Source: CAVPPA01 sp963841325 (lineage in GTDB: Bacteria; Patescibacteriota; Saccharimonadia; Saccharimonadales; UBA4665). Taken from it: a stretch of DNA of 64,000 nucleotides. The DNA lies in NCBI GenBank assembly GCA_963841325.1, contig CAWJBZ010000004.1, forward strand, positions 62,001 to 126,000, in the 5' to 3' direction. The notes below the pieces were generated by a model that worked only from the letters and a program-made list of their open reading frames with translations, had not been told where the DNA came from and did no database searches. This document shows, piece after piece, positions 8,771 to 17,778 of this stretch; the first letter of the stretch is position 1, and each line of letters starts with the position of its first letter. The position numbers were made by a program, and so were the translations under genes.

Positions 8771-9832
8771 ATGAAGATTTTAGGTATTGAGACGAGTTGC
8801 GATGAAACCGCTGCAGCCATTGTAGAAGACGGTTATCATCTGTTATCAAATGCCGTGGCTAGCTCATTACAGGTGCACGTGAAATTCGGAGGAGTAGTCC
8901 CGGAGATTGCTGCTCGTAGTCATATTGAAGTAATTATTCCAATCGTTGAACAAGCCCTCAACGACGCTTCCGTAAATTGGGATGATATCGATGCTATTGC
9001 CGTTACTTATGGTGCAGGCTTAGGTGGTAGCCTGTTAATCGGTGTTTTAACTGCTCGAACACTGGCAATATGTTATGGTAAACCGCTGTATGCCATCAAT
9101 CATGTTGAAGGCCATGTATATGCCAATTTTTTAACTGAGACCAAGCTTCAAGGTTATTTATTACCGAAAAACCAGCCAGCTTTCCCGATGCTAGCTTTGA
9201 TCGTATCTGGTGGTCATAGTCAACTCGTCATATTCCGTAATCATTTTGACTACACCTTACTCGGCCAAACCCATGATGACGCTCTCGGTGAAGCTTTCGA
9301 CAAAGTTGCTAAAATCATTGGTCTGCCCTACCCTGGCGGTCCCAGTATCAGCGCAAAAGCTCCGGAAGGCGATCCCCTGGCCTATCAGTTACCTAAAGCC
9401 AAATTAGCAGCTAAATATGACTTTTCATTTTCTGGACTTAAAACGGCCGTTTTAAGACTAGCTCAAGCTCAAATAGGTGAAGATTTCACGTTTCCGTCCA
9501 AAAACGTCCCACAGCGCCTGTCTGAGGCCCAGAAAGCCAACATTGCGGCCAGCTTCCAACGAGTTGCCATGGAAACGGTAGTCGATAAAACTGTCCTAGC
9601 TTTTCAGGAGTTCCAACCTGCATCAGTAGTAATTGCTGGTGGCGTTGCCGCTAACCAGGAGCTGCGTCGACAACTGACTAAACGCTTACCGGTATCAATT
9701 ACTTACACCGATCCCAAACTTTGCACCGATAACGGTGCTATGATTGCGACACTCGGCTGTTTTAAGGCCAGTCTTAACCAGTCCAAGGCTAATCCATATA
9801 CCCTAGATATACAACCTAATTTAAGTATGTAA
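8771..9832 (+). CDS. tsaD: tRNA N6-adenosine threonylcarbamoyltransferase TsaD
   Basis: TsaD transfers the threonylcarbamoyl group to A37 of ANN-decoding tRNAs. Seen: MKILGIETSCDETAAAIV at the start, INHVEGHVYA with the two metal-binding His, IVSGGHSQL, the ASKH/actin-like FSGLKTAVLR, and VIAGGVAANQELR. The Met beginning MKILGIETSCDE was chosen because it fits the family; an in-frame ATG at 8753 would add six unlikely residues. Length is normal. The partner genes tsaB, tsaE and tsaC are not in the window. Confidence 0.95.
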   Translation: MKILGIETSCDETAAAIVEDGYHLLSNAVASSLQVHVKFGGVVPEIAARSHIEVIIPIVEQALNDASVNWDDIDAIAVTYGAGLGGSLLIGVLTARTLAICYGKPLYAINHVEGHVYANFLTETKLQGYLLPKNQPAFPMLALIVSGGHSQLVIFRNHFDYTLLGQTHDDALGEAFDKVAKIIGLPYPGGPSISAKAPEGDPLAYQLPKAKLAAKYDFSFSGLKTAVLRLAQAQIGEDFTFPSKNVPQRLSEAQKANIAASFQRVAMETVVDKTVLAFQEFQPASVVIAGGVAANQELRRQLTKRLPVSITYTDPKLCTDNGAMIATLGCFKASLNQSKANPYTLDIQPNLSM

Positions 9833-9904
9833 CGGCTAACTGTTGATTCTACAATCCTATCGGATATTTATTAGCGCTCATTGGTAATTTTCTAAGTTAT
9901 ACGT

Positions 9905-9955
9905 CACCTCTGTTTCCGAATCACCCCAAGAGGTGTTATCATGTTAGGCGTATGA
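9905..9955 (+). promoter_or_regulatory. valS leader: short inverted repeat and four-codon upstream ORF
   Basis: CACCTCT (9905-9911) and AGAGGTG (9929-9935) can pair across a 17-base loop. The right arm is also the best ribosome-binding site here. It is spaced 5 bases from an ATG at 9941 that encodes only Met-Leu-Gly-Val before a UGA overlapping the valS ATG (ATGA, 9952-9955). The site is about 16 bases from the valS start, too far for direct use. Coupled translation or a start displaced by an indel are both possible. Confidence 0.4.
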
Positions 9956-12512
9956 AGCTACCAAAAGCCTATGAGCCTAGCCAGTATGAGGCTGATATTT
10001 ATGCACTCTGGGAGAAAAGTGGAGTTTTTACCCCGGCTACTAAGGGTACGCCATATAGCATTGTTGTCCCGCCACCTAATGCAAACGCCAGTTTGCATAT
10101 TGGTTTCGCTTTGACGATGTGCTTAGAAGATATTGCTATTCGCTACCACCGACAGAAGGGTGAGCGGACACTGTTTTTGCCCGGTGCTGATCACGCTGGC
10201 TTTGAGACTCAGGCAGTATTTGAAAAACAGCTGGCGACAGCCGGGAAAAGTCGCTTTGACTACACAAGAGAAGAGCTTTATCGACAAATCTGGGAATTTG
10301 TCGCTCAGAACCGTAAGGGTTTCGAGGAACAATTCCGACGGCTCGGTGGTAGTGTGGATTGGACACGTTATACTTTTACGCTTGATGACAAGATAGTGCG
10401 ACGCGCCTATGCCACTTTTCATAAAATGTGGGATGAAGGGCTTATTTATAGAGGCGAACGACTAGTTAATTTTTGCACATTTCATGGTACAGCCTTTGCT
10501 GACATAGAAGTTGTCTACAAAGAAGAAAAAGGAAAATTGTGGTATATCCGTTATCCATTAACTGATGGCAGCGGGGGAGTGGTGGTGGCCACTACTAGAC
10601 CCGAAACAATGCTCGGAGACACTGCCGTAGCCGTTCATCCAGACGATAAGAAGTATCGAGCTCTGATAGGGAAGACCGTCAAGCTACCGCTTACTCACCG
10701 TGAAATACCCATTGTCGCCGACCCCTTTGTGGATACCTCGTTTGGTACCGGTGCCGTTAAACTAACGCCAGCTCATGACCAAAATGATTTCGATGCCGGG
10801 AAGCGTCATGATTTACCGCTAATTACTGTGATTGATAATGAAGGTAAATTAACCCATCAAGTTCCAGAGCCTTATGTTGGTTTATCGGTTGAGGATGGTC
10901 GTCAGAAAGTTGTTAGAGACCTAACAGAGCAGGGGTTTTTAATTAAAACCGAAGATTACACCCATAATGTCGGGCACTGCTATAAATGCGACACCCCAAT
11001 CCAACCATTACTCCGAGAGCAGTGGTTTGTCGACATGCAGCCACTTGCCCAACAGGCCATTAAAGTATTGCGATCTGGGGAAATCACTTTTTACCCTAAG
11101 ACAAAAGCTGATCAGCTGATCAATTACCTTGGAAATCTCAAGGACTGGAATGTTAGTCGGCAAATTGCCTGGGGGATCCCGATCCCGGCCTTTCAAAACG
11201 TTGACGATCCCAAGGATTGGATTTACGACGAGCGAGTGTCTGATGAATTCATTACCGTAAAGGATAAATCTTATCGTCGTGATCCAGACGTCTTCGATAC
11301 CTGGTTCTCGAGTAGTTCTTGGCCTTATGCCACTCTAGACTATCCCGATGGGTCGGATTTCAAAACGTTTTATCCCTTAAGCCTCATGGAAACTGGTGGT
11401 GAAATCTTGTATCCCTGGGTTAGCCGAATGATTATGCTTGGTCTATATATAACAGGAGAAATTCCGTTTAAGGCGGTCTACATCCACGGTTATGTGATGG
11501 CTGAAGACGGTGCCAAAATGAGTAAATCCCGCGGCAGCGTGATAGATGCCACCCAAGCAATCGATCGCTATGGATCTGATGCGCTCAGGATGGGAATCAT
11601 CGCCGGTAGGGTGCCGGCAGTTAATCGAGGGTATGATCACCGCAAAGTTGAGGATGCTCGTAATTTTTGCAATAAATTGTGGAATGTGGCCCGCTATATC
11701 GAGGGTGTAAGTGGGGAAGTGGCTAATCTTACTAACGTTAAACCGGAAACTGTAGCTGATCATTGGATATTGAATAAGTTACAACATTTGCAAAGAAGTT
11801 TAGAGCGCGATTTAGATCGTTACCGTTTTGCTGAAGCTTATGATCGAATCTATCATTTCGTGTGGGATGACTTAGCCGATTGGTATATTGAAACTAGTAA
11901 GACGACACCAAATGCTCCGTTACTAGCTAAAGTATTGGAAATTGTGCTAATTTTCGCTCATCCCTTTGCCCCTTTCGTTACTGAGACCATTTGGCAAACT
12001 CTTAATTGGATTGGGGATAGTGTGCTTGCTTCTCAGCTCTGGCCAGAGGTCCCGAGGGCTGATGAAAGAGAGCCCAATCTTTCGCTAATATTCAACCAAT
12101 TGTTACTGAAGCCCGTTACATCACTAAAACTCTCGGTATTCCTGATGCCACTTTGTACTATACGGACGTTCCATTTCTCGCCGAAAATGCACAGCTAATC
12201 AAACGCCTCGCTCATCTGACTAATGTCAGTGAAGTTCGTGATGGCACTGGTTTGTATCTGACAACAACGTCGTATCGTTGCTGGCTGGACATCGAGCCAT
12301 CTGCTGCTAGCCAATTCGTCAAACAATTGGCAGTCAAGCGAACCGCCCAAAAAGAAGTAGTCGACCGTCTTAAGAAACGCCTGGACAATAAAAACTACAT
12401 TACTCATGCACCAGGGGATATTGTCAAGCAAACCAAAGAGCAGCTCACTGAAGCCCAAGCTAAATTAAATTCTATTGATCAAGAGTATGAACGGTTTCGA
12501 TTAGTGTCTTAA
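9952..12512 (+). CDS. valS: Valyl-tRNA synthetase, frame broken near the C-terminus
   Basis: A class I synthetase charging tRNA-Val. Seen: NASLHIGFAL (HIGH motif as HIGF, near residue 49), a CP1 editing region with TTRPETMLGDTAVAVHP, WGIPIPAF, DTWFSSSSWP, and KMSKS at residues 522-526. The frame from 9952 runs to a stop at 12198. The correct continuation (QPIVTEARYITKTLGIPDA and onward) is in another frame that runs to 12512 and ends in the usual ValS coiled-coil arm. The switch falls at the T-run 12080-12082 and fits one missing base. The gene is normally essential, so a sequencing error is likely. Confidence 0.92.
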
Positions 12513-12527
12513 ATTTTAAATCAGTGA

Positions 12528-13388
12528 CTAGGATTTCACGGCCGGTTCTAGTGCTTCACGGATATGGGCTATTGATTCATCAGGATGTAGATCGTCAAAC
12601 CAGAGTACATGCCAACCAATTTTTTCGGCAGCCATTAAGTTAGTTCGGGCATCATCTACTAGTAAGATTTCGTTAGCTAAACAATCAGCTCGTTCAATGG
12701 CAAGTTCATAAATCTTTCTCTCTGGTTTCAATAAATGTACCTTAGAAGAGTCAATAATAGCATCGTAAGCTATGTTCGGTATCAAATTCTGTTCGCGCAT
12801 CTGGTCAACTAGACCGGGCATGATATTAGTTAAAAGACCGATACCATAATATCTGTTCACCCAATCGACTAATTCACTCATACGCGGAACCGGTTTGACT
12901 GTTTCTAGATAGTACTTATTCCAATCGAAGGAGGGCATATATAACCGTTCTCCGAGAGCCTGATTGAATTCTTGGGTCGTCATCTCACCCCGACAGATCT
13001 GGTCGTTATAGTGCCAGAAGGCCGTCTCGACCACATCAGAGGGTTGATCGCAGTCTATCGCTATTTTCGTAAAAGCCTGATGGTAAAAATGAACCAGGCA
13101 ACCGTTGATATCAAAATAGACAAAACGTATCCCGCTTTTTGATTGCAGTCTTTGTTTTCTGGAGCCAGTAGGCAATACACCTACTAACTCATCCAGACTA
13201 ACTCCTAAAGCTGCAGCAATACTTTGAATTGTAAAAATTGAGGGTGATTTTATAGCACCACGTTCAATCTTGGCTAAAGTCGAATAACTTAAGTTGGCTT
13301 TTTGACAGAGTGACTGTTGAGTTAAACCAGCTTTTTGACGAGCTGATTGTAACAGCTTACCCATATTTTTTTCATTAATCTGATTCAT
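12528..13388 (-). CDS. XRE-type HTH domain fused to HAD-like hydrolase
   Basis: A 286-residue two-domain protein. Residues 9-70 are a Cro/CI-type helix-turn-helix (GLTQQSLCQKANLSYSTLAKIERG). Residues 88-280 are a HAD domain with cap: motif I YFDINGCL (Asp93 as nucleophile), a Thr in motif II (LLTN), KPERKIYE (Lys of motif III) and LLVDDARTN (motif IV). Canonical motif I is DxD; here the second Asp is Asn95, which should weaken phosphatase chemistry. I infer a ligand-sensing or metabolite-responsive repressor. The start has GAGGTGG upstream, and an inverted repeat 17 bases upstream suggests self-regulation. Confidence 0.8.
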   Translation of the reverse strand: MNQINEKNMGKLLQSARQKAGLTQQSLCQKANLSYSTLAKIERGAIKSPSIFTIQSIAAALGVSLDELVGVLPTGSRKQRLQSKSGIRFVYFDINGCLVHFYHQAFTKIAIDCDQPSDVVETAFWHYNDQICRGEMTTQEFNQALGERLYMPSFDWNKYYLETVKPVPRMSELVDWVNRYYGIGLLTNIMPGLVDQMREQNLIPNIAYDAIIDSSKVHLLKPERKIYELAIERADCLANEILLVDDARTNLMAAEKIGWHVLWFDDLHPDESIAHIREALEPAVKS

Positions 13389-13404
13389 ATACCACCTCTA
13401 TTCA

Positions 13405-13426
13405 TTACTGACAAATATTTCAGTAA
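13405..13426. promoter_or_regulatory. Inverted repeat upstream of XRE-HAD gene (probable operator)
   Basis: TTACTGA and TCAGTAA form perfect 7-base arms around an 8-base AT-rich centre. The repeat sits directly upstream of the ribosome-binding site of the XRE-HAD gene. Cro/CI-type regulators commonly bind such repeats in their own promoters; binding here is inference. Confidence 0.55.
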
Positions 13427-13516
13427 CATACTTCCCAACTAAACTCATAGCCATATAGTACCAACTACATAACTAAAAATGAAGATTTTTAGTACGAAAT
13501 GGTTGGTTCAATAGTA

Positions 13517-13699
13517 TTAACCAACGTGCAATACCCATTTAAGTAAGGTGTAAAGGATGATAAAAGTAATGACACTGGCAACCGCAGAACTGCTTAGAAC
13601 TTTTTTGGGGTCAGCATTCCCAGTCATACGTATTAACTTAGTCCAGACAAATACGCCTCCACCGATCGCACAAACTAGGGCAACGATAAATGATGACAT
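13517..13699 (-). CDS. Small two-helix membrane protein
   Basis: A 60-residue protein with two predicted membrane helices (about 4-22 and 38-57) joined by a short polar loop KLIRMTGNADPKKV. No family was recognised. It lies 12 bases after the HIT gene on the same strand and could be co-transcribed. Its composition is typical of real small membrane proteins. Confidence 0.6.
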   Translation of the reverse strand: MSSFIVALVCAIGGGVFVWTKLIRMTGNADPKKVLSSSAVASVITFIILYTLLKWVLHVG

Positions 13700-13711
13700 G
13701 TTTATATCAAA

Positions 13712-14107
13712 TCAAAATGCTAGCTTACTAGCAATATCCGATAGTGTTTTATGATCTGGCTCAACCGTTAAATCGGGTATGTATCGGAACTCTGTATCAT
13801 TGTCAAAAGGAAAGATTTTAATATGGGCATGTGCCACATCCAAGCCCTCAATGATCATAGCTATCCTAGCTTTTTCGGGGAACGCTTGTTTTAAGTGTTG
13901 GACTATCAATTTAGCTGTGGTCATTAGAGCATGATAATCTTCATTGTCTAAATCCCAAACAAATTCAACCTGTTTCTTAGGAACGACCAAGGTATGCCCT
14001 GGTTGTATAGGATGAATATCTAGAAAGGCAAAAGTCCTATCATCTTCATAAATTTTATGACAGGGTATTTCGCCTTTGATGATTTTGCTAAATAGTGAAT
14101 CTTCCAT
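13712..14107 (-). CDS. HIT family protein with His-x-His-x-Lys motif
   Basis: A 131-residue HIT-superfamily nucleotide hydrolase/transferase. Seen: IIKGEIPCHKIYEDD near the start, FLDIHPIQPGHTLVVPK and the catalytic loop HAHIKIFP at 93-100. The usual loop is HxHxHxx. Here His93 and the presumed nucleophile His95 are kept, but the third His is Lys97. The start chosen is the family Met; an upstream in-frame ATG at 14173 would add 22 unlikely residues. It probably hydrolyses nucleoside phosphoramidates or dinucleotides; the exact substrate is unknown. Confidence 0.85.
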   Translation of the reverse strand: MEDSLFSKIIKGEIPCHKIYEDDRTFAFLDIHPIQPGHTLVVPKKQVEFVWDLDNEDYHALMTTAKLIVQHLKQAFPEKARIAMIIEGLDVAHAHIKIFPFDNDTEFRYIPDLTVEPDHKTLSDIASKLAF

Positions 14108-14201
14108 AACCTTATTGTAAACAAGTTTTGCTATAAAATGTGTGGCGGAACGCTCGGGTCTGGAACTTTCCATCTATTCTAGACCTCTCTTCCGTCCTAA
14201 C

Positions 14202-14265
14202 AAAAATGGGACACAAGCACTAGATCTGTCTCATTTCTGATGGCATTATATCTTAAAATGAGACA
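14202..14265. repeat. Three AAATGRGACA-type elements upstream of the HIT gene
   Basis: AAAAATGGGACA (14202-14213), its inverse TGTCTCATTT (14227-14236) and AAAATGAGACA (14255-14265). The last two form a perfect 10-base inverted repeat. A minus-strand TATAAT (14245-14250) lies between them, so the repeat may be an operator on the HIT promoter or a hairpin between the gene and tRNA-Ser. Inference only. Confidence 0.4.
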
Positions 14266-14340
14266 AAAACAGGGCTTTTAACAGTCCCTTTCTACCTCTT
14301 TCATTGTATCTGACCTCTGTAAAAAGTTCCATAATCTATC

Positions 14341-14431
<91 letters not shown>

Positions 14432-14545
14432 TAGTGTGGGTTTGTTGCTTAATTATTCTATCAGGTCGGGGGAGGTTATTGACACTCACTTACAATATAG
14501 AAACACTGGAGTAAATGTGTTAGGATTACCTCTGTTGTATATTAA

Positions 14546-14623
14546 GCGCCCGTAGCTCAGCTGGATTAGAGCGCATCCTTGCGGAGGATGAGGCCGTAGG
14601 TTCGAATCCTATCGGGCGTACCA
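14546..14623 (+). tRNA. tRNA-Arg (anticodon GCG)
   Basis: A class I tRNA. It has acceptor GCGCCCG pairing with CGGGCGT, a D arm with AGCTCAGCTGG, anticodon stem-loop CATCC-TTGCGGA-GGATG giving GCG (codon CGC), T-arm GTTCGAATC and an encoded CCA. About 78 bases. A possible island (unknown gene, Fic, NADAR) begins just downstream, but no repeat of the tRNA 3' end was seen there. Confidence 0.94.
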
Positions 14624-14721
14624 CGATTTTTGCCCATGTTGTTTTTGTTAGACTTCATTAGACATTCGGACAAAATGCTGATGCTTGCTTTTAATACCCT
14701 ATTTGTGGATTATTAGCAATT

Positions 14722-15567
14722 ATGACTGATTACGAAAGAGGCTCCGCTGAAACTCCGCCTGATGAAGCACTTCAGATAACATTGAACCAATTGAGGTCCT
14801 GGCAGGGCGTATCTGATAGCCTGGATAATGATATGAATCAGCACGTTGCCCGTCATTATTGCCGGTGGCTCATTGACCTCTGGGGTGAGGATGCGCTTAA
14901 AAGTAGCGCTAGGGGATTCTCAGGTGAAGAAATGCCTAGCTCTATGCAGTCTTTAATAGCTTATGAATTTGATAATCGTGTGCTATTTTCTAACAACAAT
15001 ACAGTTCGCATGGAACACACCCCGAGGAATGACTATATACCAGGAGTTATCCCTCACTGGGACAATCTTCGTATGCTGCCCTTTGCTGTAGCGAAACAAA
15101 AAATTAAAGACGACCCTGAAATTCTTCAGAACATTCAATTCCCAGGGTCGCTTGTGCTTGATAGAATTATAGTTGATTATCGTCCTGATTTCGCTGCATA
15201 TCATTGGGGACTTGAATTTGATATAACGCCACTAAACACCATATCTTACCCCTATGGAGAACGAGGATATACGCATAGTGCTGCTGAATATGCAAGAACA
15301 ACAGGATCTAGTGTGCTTGCAACTACAGCGGCCACGCTTGCTTATTTGTGCACACGGTATTCAATTATTGCAAATTCTCGCCCGGTTTCTACAGAAGTTT
15401 TACGCTCATTCGAGGGTAGGATTGAGGGTACTGCCCCAGTACTAGTTAATGCTGAAACATTACGAAAAACGTTTTCGCCACCCCCAGAGGATGCCGTTTT
15501 GATTCAAATGTTGCATGAGCTTATAGCTGACGGTGTTATTGGCAATATCAGAAAAGAACCCGATTAA
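14722..15567 (+). CDS. Hypothetical protein downstream of tRNA-Arg
   Basis: A 281-residue soluble protein not recognised as any family. It is mixed alpha/beta by eye. Conserved-looking parts are RHYCRWLIDLWGEDALK near residue 45 and LVLDRIIVDYRPDFAAYHWGLEFD near 145-168, with no signal peptide, membrane helix or nucleotide-binding loop. Its C-terminal 40 residues look like a small helical module. It stands alone between tRNA-Arg and the Fic gene, an accessory-looking position. About 270 bases without a gene follow it. Confidence 0.65.
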   Translation: MTDYERGSAETPPDEALQITLNQLRSWQGVSDSLDNDMNQHVARHYCRWLIDLWGEDALKSSARGFSGEEMPSSMQSLIAYEFDNRVLFSNNNTVRMEHTPRNDYIPGVIPHWDNLRMLPFAVAKQKIKDDPEILQNIQFPGSLVLDRIIVDYRPDFAAYHWGLEFDITPLNTISYPYGERGYTHSAAEYARTTGSSVLATTAATLAYLCTRYSIIANSRPVSTEVLRSFEGRIEGTAPVLVNAETLRKTFSPPPEDAVLIQMLHELIADGVIGNIRKEPD

Positions 15568-15774
15568 CTGTTATTTGGCAAGGCTCGTACGACATTCAGA
15601 CATCATTATCCGAACAACATTCAGACAGGTGTACCATGCAAGATTTTAATTTCTAATACAGATTCAGATAAGTTCTGATATTTTGGCTGTTTTTGACACA
15701 AATTCTTACTAACAGACTGAAATTGGTTCTAATCGGTTGAGACTTTTTAGCATAAACGCATAAAACGTTAATCT

Positions 15775-15833
15775 TACTTACTTTCTTAACTTATTAACGA
15801 AATATTGACATTAATACGTTAATTTAGTATACT
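15775..15833 (+). promoter_or_regulatory. fic promoter with ACGTTAAT repeats; probably leaderless
   Basis: A perfect -35 TTGACA (15805-15810), a 17-base spacer and -10 TATACT (15828-15833). The ATG is only 7 bases after the -10, so transcription should begin at or next to the start codon. ACGTTAAT occurs at 15775-15782 and 15816-15823, and its inverse ATTAACG at 15793-15799. The second copy is inside the spacer, as expected of a repressor site. Confidence 0.7.
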
Positions 15834-15839
15834 TTAAAT

Positions 15840-16709
15840 ATGATTAGTGCCCATAATCGAAACAGAATTACTCGGCTCAAAAAAGCATTCGAGCAACTTA
15901 GAATTGACAAAGGTTCTCTACTCACTTTGTTAGAAGAAGCCGAGCTACCAGAATTAGTGTATAACTCTAACGCTATCGAAAACTCTACTCTAACACTTAA
16001 AGAGACAGAACAAATATTACTTGAACTTGAAGTCGCCAGAAATGTTAGTGTGCGGGAATTATTTGAGGCTAAAAACTTAGCTAGAGTTATTCAATATTTA
16101 CAAAATAATCAAAACCTCGAACTCAATAAAGAGAATGTACTATTGTTGCACCGAATGCTTATAGGCAGTATTAATGATGAGATTGCTGGAAGATTTAGAA
16201 GAAGAAATGAGTATGTCCGTGTTGGAACACATATAGCCCCAGCACCAGAGCGTGTTGAGCAATTGCTTGATAATCTTTTGATTGAATTCAAGAGTGCGGA
16301 TAATAGTTATTTTATTGACCGTATTGCGTACTTTCACTTGGAGTTTGAACGTATTCATCCATTTGTTGATGGCAACGGGCGTATTGGCAGGGTACTGCTT
16401 AATTTACAACTTAAACAACTTGGCTATCCACCGGTTATTATCCAAAGTAAGGGCAAGATTGATTATTATTATCCCGCATTTATTGAATATCAAGAGCTCA
16501 AACATACTGGTCGGTTGGAGTATTTAGTCATGTTGGCAACTATTGAGTCCTTGAATAAACGTTTAACGTATTTACGCGGGCAAAACATAGTAAAACTGAC
16601 TGACTATGCTAAAACAAATAAACAATCTATAAATACTCTTATCAATGCTGCTCGCCGACAAACAATTTCTGCCTTTCGTGAAAAAGGTGTTTGGAAAATT
16701 GGGCTATAA
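15840..16709 (+). CDS. Fic family protein (class II, with inhibitory helix)
   Basis: A 289-residue Fic-domain protein. Fic proteins usually transfer AMP from ATP to protein side chains. The full core motif HPFVDGNGRIGR is present near residue 178. The N-terminal SNAIENSTLTL near residue 44 carries the S/T-xxx-E-G/N inhibitory motif that places a Glu in the ATP site, so this is a class II, self-inhibited enzyme. The C-terminus looks like a winged-helix or HTH segment (LTDYAKTNKQSINTLINAA). With that DNA-binding-like tail and operator-like repeats at its promoter it may regulate itself. Target unknown. Confidence 0.9.
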   Translation: MISAHNRNRITRLKKAFEQLRIDKGSLLTLLEEAELPELVYNSNAIENSTLTLKETEQILLELEVARNVSVRELFEAKNLARVIQYLQNNQNLELNKENVLLLHRMLIGSINDEIAGRFRRRNEYVRVGTHIAPAPERVEQLLDNLLIEFKSADNSYFIDRIAYFHLEFERIHPFVDGNGRIGRVLLNLQLKQLGYPPVIIQSKGKIDYYYPAFIEYQELKHTGRLEYLVMLATIESLNKRLTYLRGQNIVKLTDYAKTNKQSINTLINAARRQTISAFREKGVWKIGL

Positions 16710-16855
16710 CTGTATTTTTATGAACATGTGGCTATATCCAAATCTTCGGTAATTGCGGTTCTGACTTCTCGGACTACAGTGGACCAAATCCGGGGATATT
16801 ACTGTTGCCTAAGCAATGTTTAAGCAACTGTCATTACTGTGTACAATTAAGATTA

Positions 16856-17356
16856 ATGAAAAGACCTGTACAGTTTCGGGATCCTGATTTAGATACTAGC
16901 GGTGATGTCATCGGATTTTATGAGCGTGAGTTTTATGTTTTTAGTAACTTCTCTTCGTTCCAGGTTGATTGGAGAGGGCGGCGTTGGCCAACTTCTGAAC
17001 ATGCTTATCAAGCTTCACACTTTTTGGATACGGCACCCGAATTAGTAGAGACTATTTTCAAAGCCCGTTCGGCCCATGAGGCCTATAAAATAGCCCAAGC
17101 CAACGCCGATAAAGCGCCCAAAAATTGGGAGGAAATTAAAGTTGGCATTATGTATGAGATCTGTAGGTTGAAAATGCTTCAAAACCCCTATGTTTTACAT
17201 AAACTTCTACAAAGCGGTGATTTAGATATGGTGGAAGATTCTACAAAAGATAATTTCTGGGGTTGGGGGCCAAATAAAGATGGCCGTAATGAGTTGGGTA
17301 GGATCTGGATGAAGCTGCGGGCTCAATGGCGCTCAGGTGAAATTACTACCAAATAA
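16856..17356 (+). CDS. NADAR family protein (YbiA-like)
   Basis: A 166-residue NADAR/YbiA-like protein. Seen: FYEREFYVFSNFSSFQVDWRGRRWPTSEHAYQ near residue 22, EIKVGIMYEICRLKMLQNP, and WGWGPNKDGRNELGRIWMKLR near the end, all hallmark stretches. Members act on N-glycosidic bonds of riboflavin intermediates or remove ADP-ribose from guanine bases, the latter countering DarT-type toxins. No DarT homologue was seen in the window. The start at MKRPVQF was chosen over an upstream TTG because the family begins there. It follows Fic by about 150 bases. Confidence 0.88.
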   Translation: MKRPVQFRDPDLDTSGDVIGFYEREFYVFSNFSSFQVDWRGRRWPTSEHAYQASHFLDTAPELVETIFKARSAHEAYKIAQANADKAPKNWEEIKVGIMYEICRLKMLQNPYVLHKLLQSGDLDMVEDSTKDNFWGWGPNKDGRNELGRIWMKLRAQWRSGEITTK

Positions 17357-17475
17357 GCATAGTGTTACGTTAGCCTCTAGCAATTCAACATGCCGAATAT
17401 TACACTAGATTTAATCATTTATTATTTTACTTGATTGTGCTTAAGTGTTAGGAGATTCTAATCCCGGAGTAAGTT

Positions 17476-17694
17476 ATGGAAGAAAAAGAACACGAAAAGC
17501 ATCGCCGTAGAAATAAAAAAATGGCAAAAGCCGGTGGGGCAAGTGGCGTCTGGTTTCTAGGCTTTATCGGGGCACTAGTATTCTACATACATGTCCACTC
17601 GGGAACGTTTTGGTTAGTGGTACTCGCAGTTCTCAAAGCTATTGTTTGGCCGGCGTTTTTGGTGTATCACTTGATGCTATTCTTAAAGATGTAA
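17476..17694 (+). CDS. Small membrane protein, basic N-terminus
   Basis: A 72-residue protein. The first 20 residues are highly charged (EEKEHEKHRRRNKK), followed by two hydrophobic helices at about 26-42 and 45-70. The N-terminus should face the cytosol. No family was recognised. A GGAG sequence lies upstream of the ATG. It is the first of two consecutive small membrane proteins on this strand. Confidence 0.7.
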   Translation: MEEKEHEKHRRRNKKMAKAGGASGVWFLGFIGALVFYIHVHSGTFWLVVLAVLKAIVWPAFLVYHLMLFLKM

Positions 17695-17778
17695 CCTTAC
17701 TGTGGTCATTTTCTTAAATAGTCCCCGAAAATATATTAGATAGTGTGGTAGCGGAAGTGCTAAATAGAGATAAACCCT

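Noticed and set aside
14546..15839. Attachment-site repeat of the tRNA-Arg 3' end
   Set aside because: No second copy of the tRNA end was found downstream; short ACATTCAGAC repeats near 15590-15630 are too short and unrelated.
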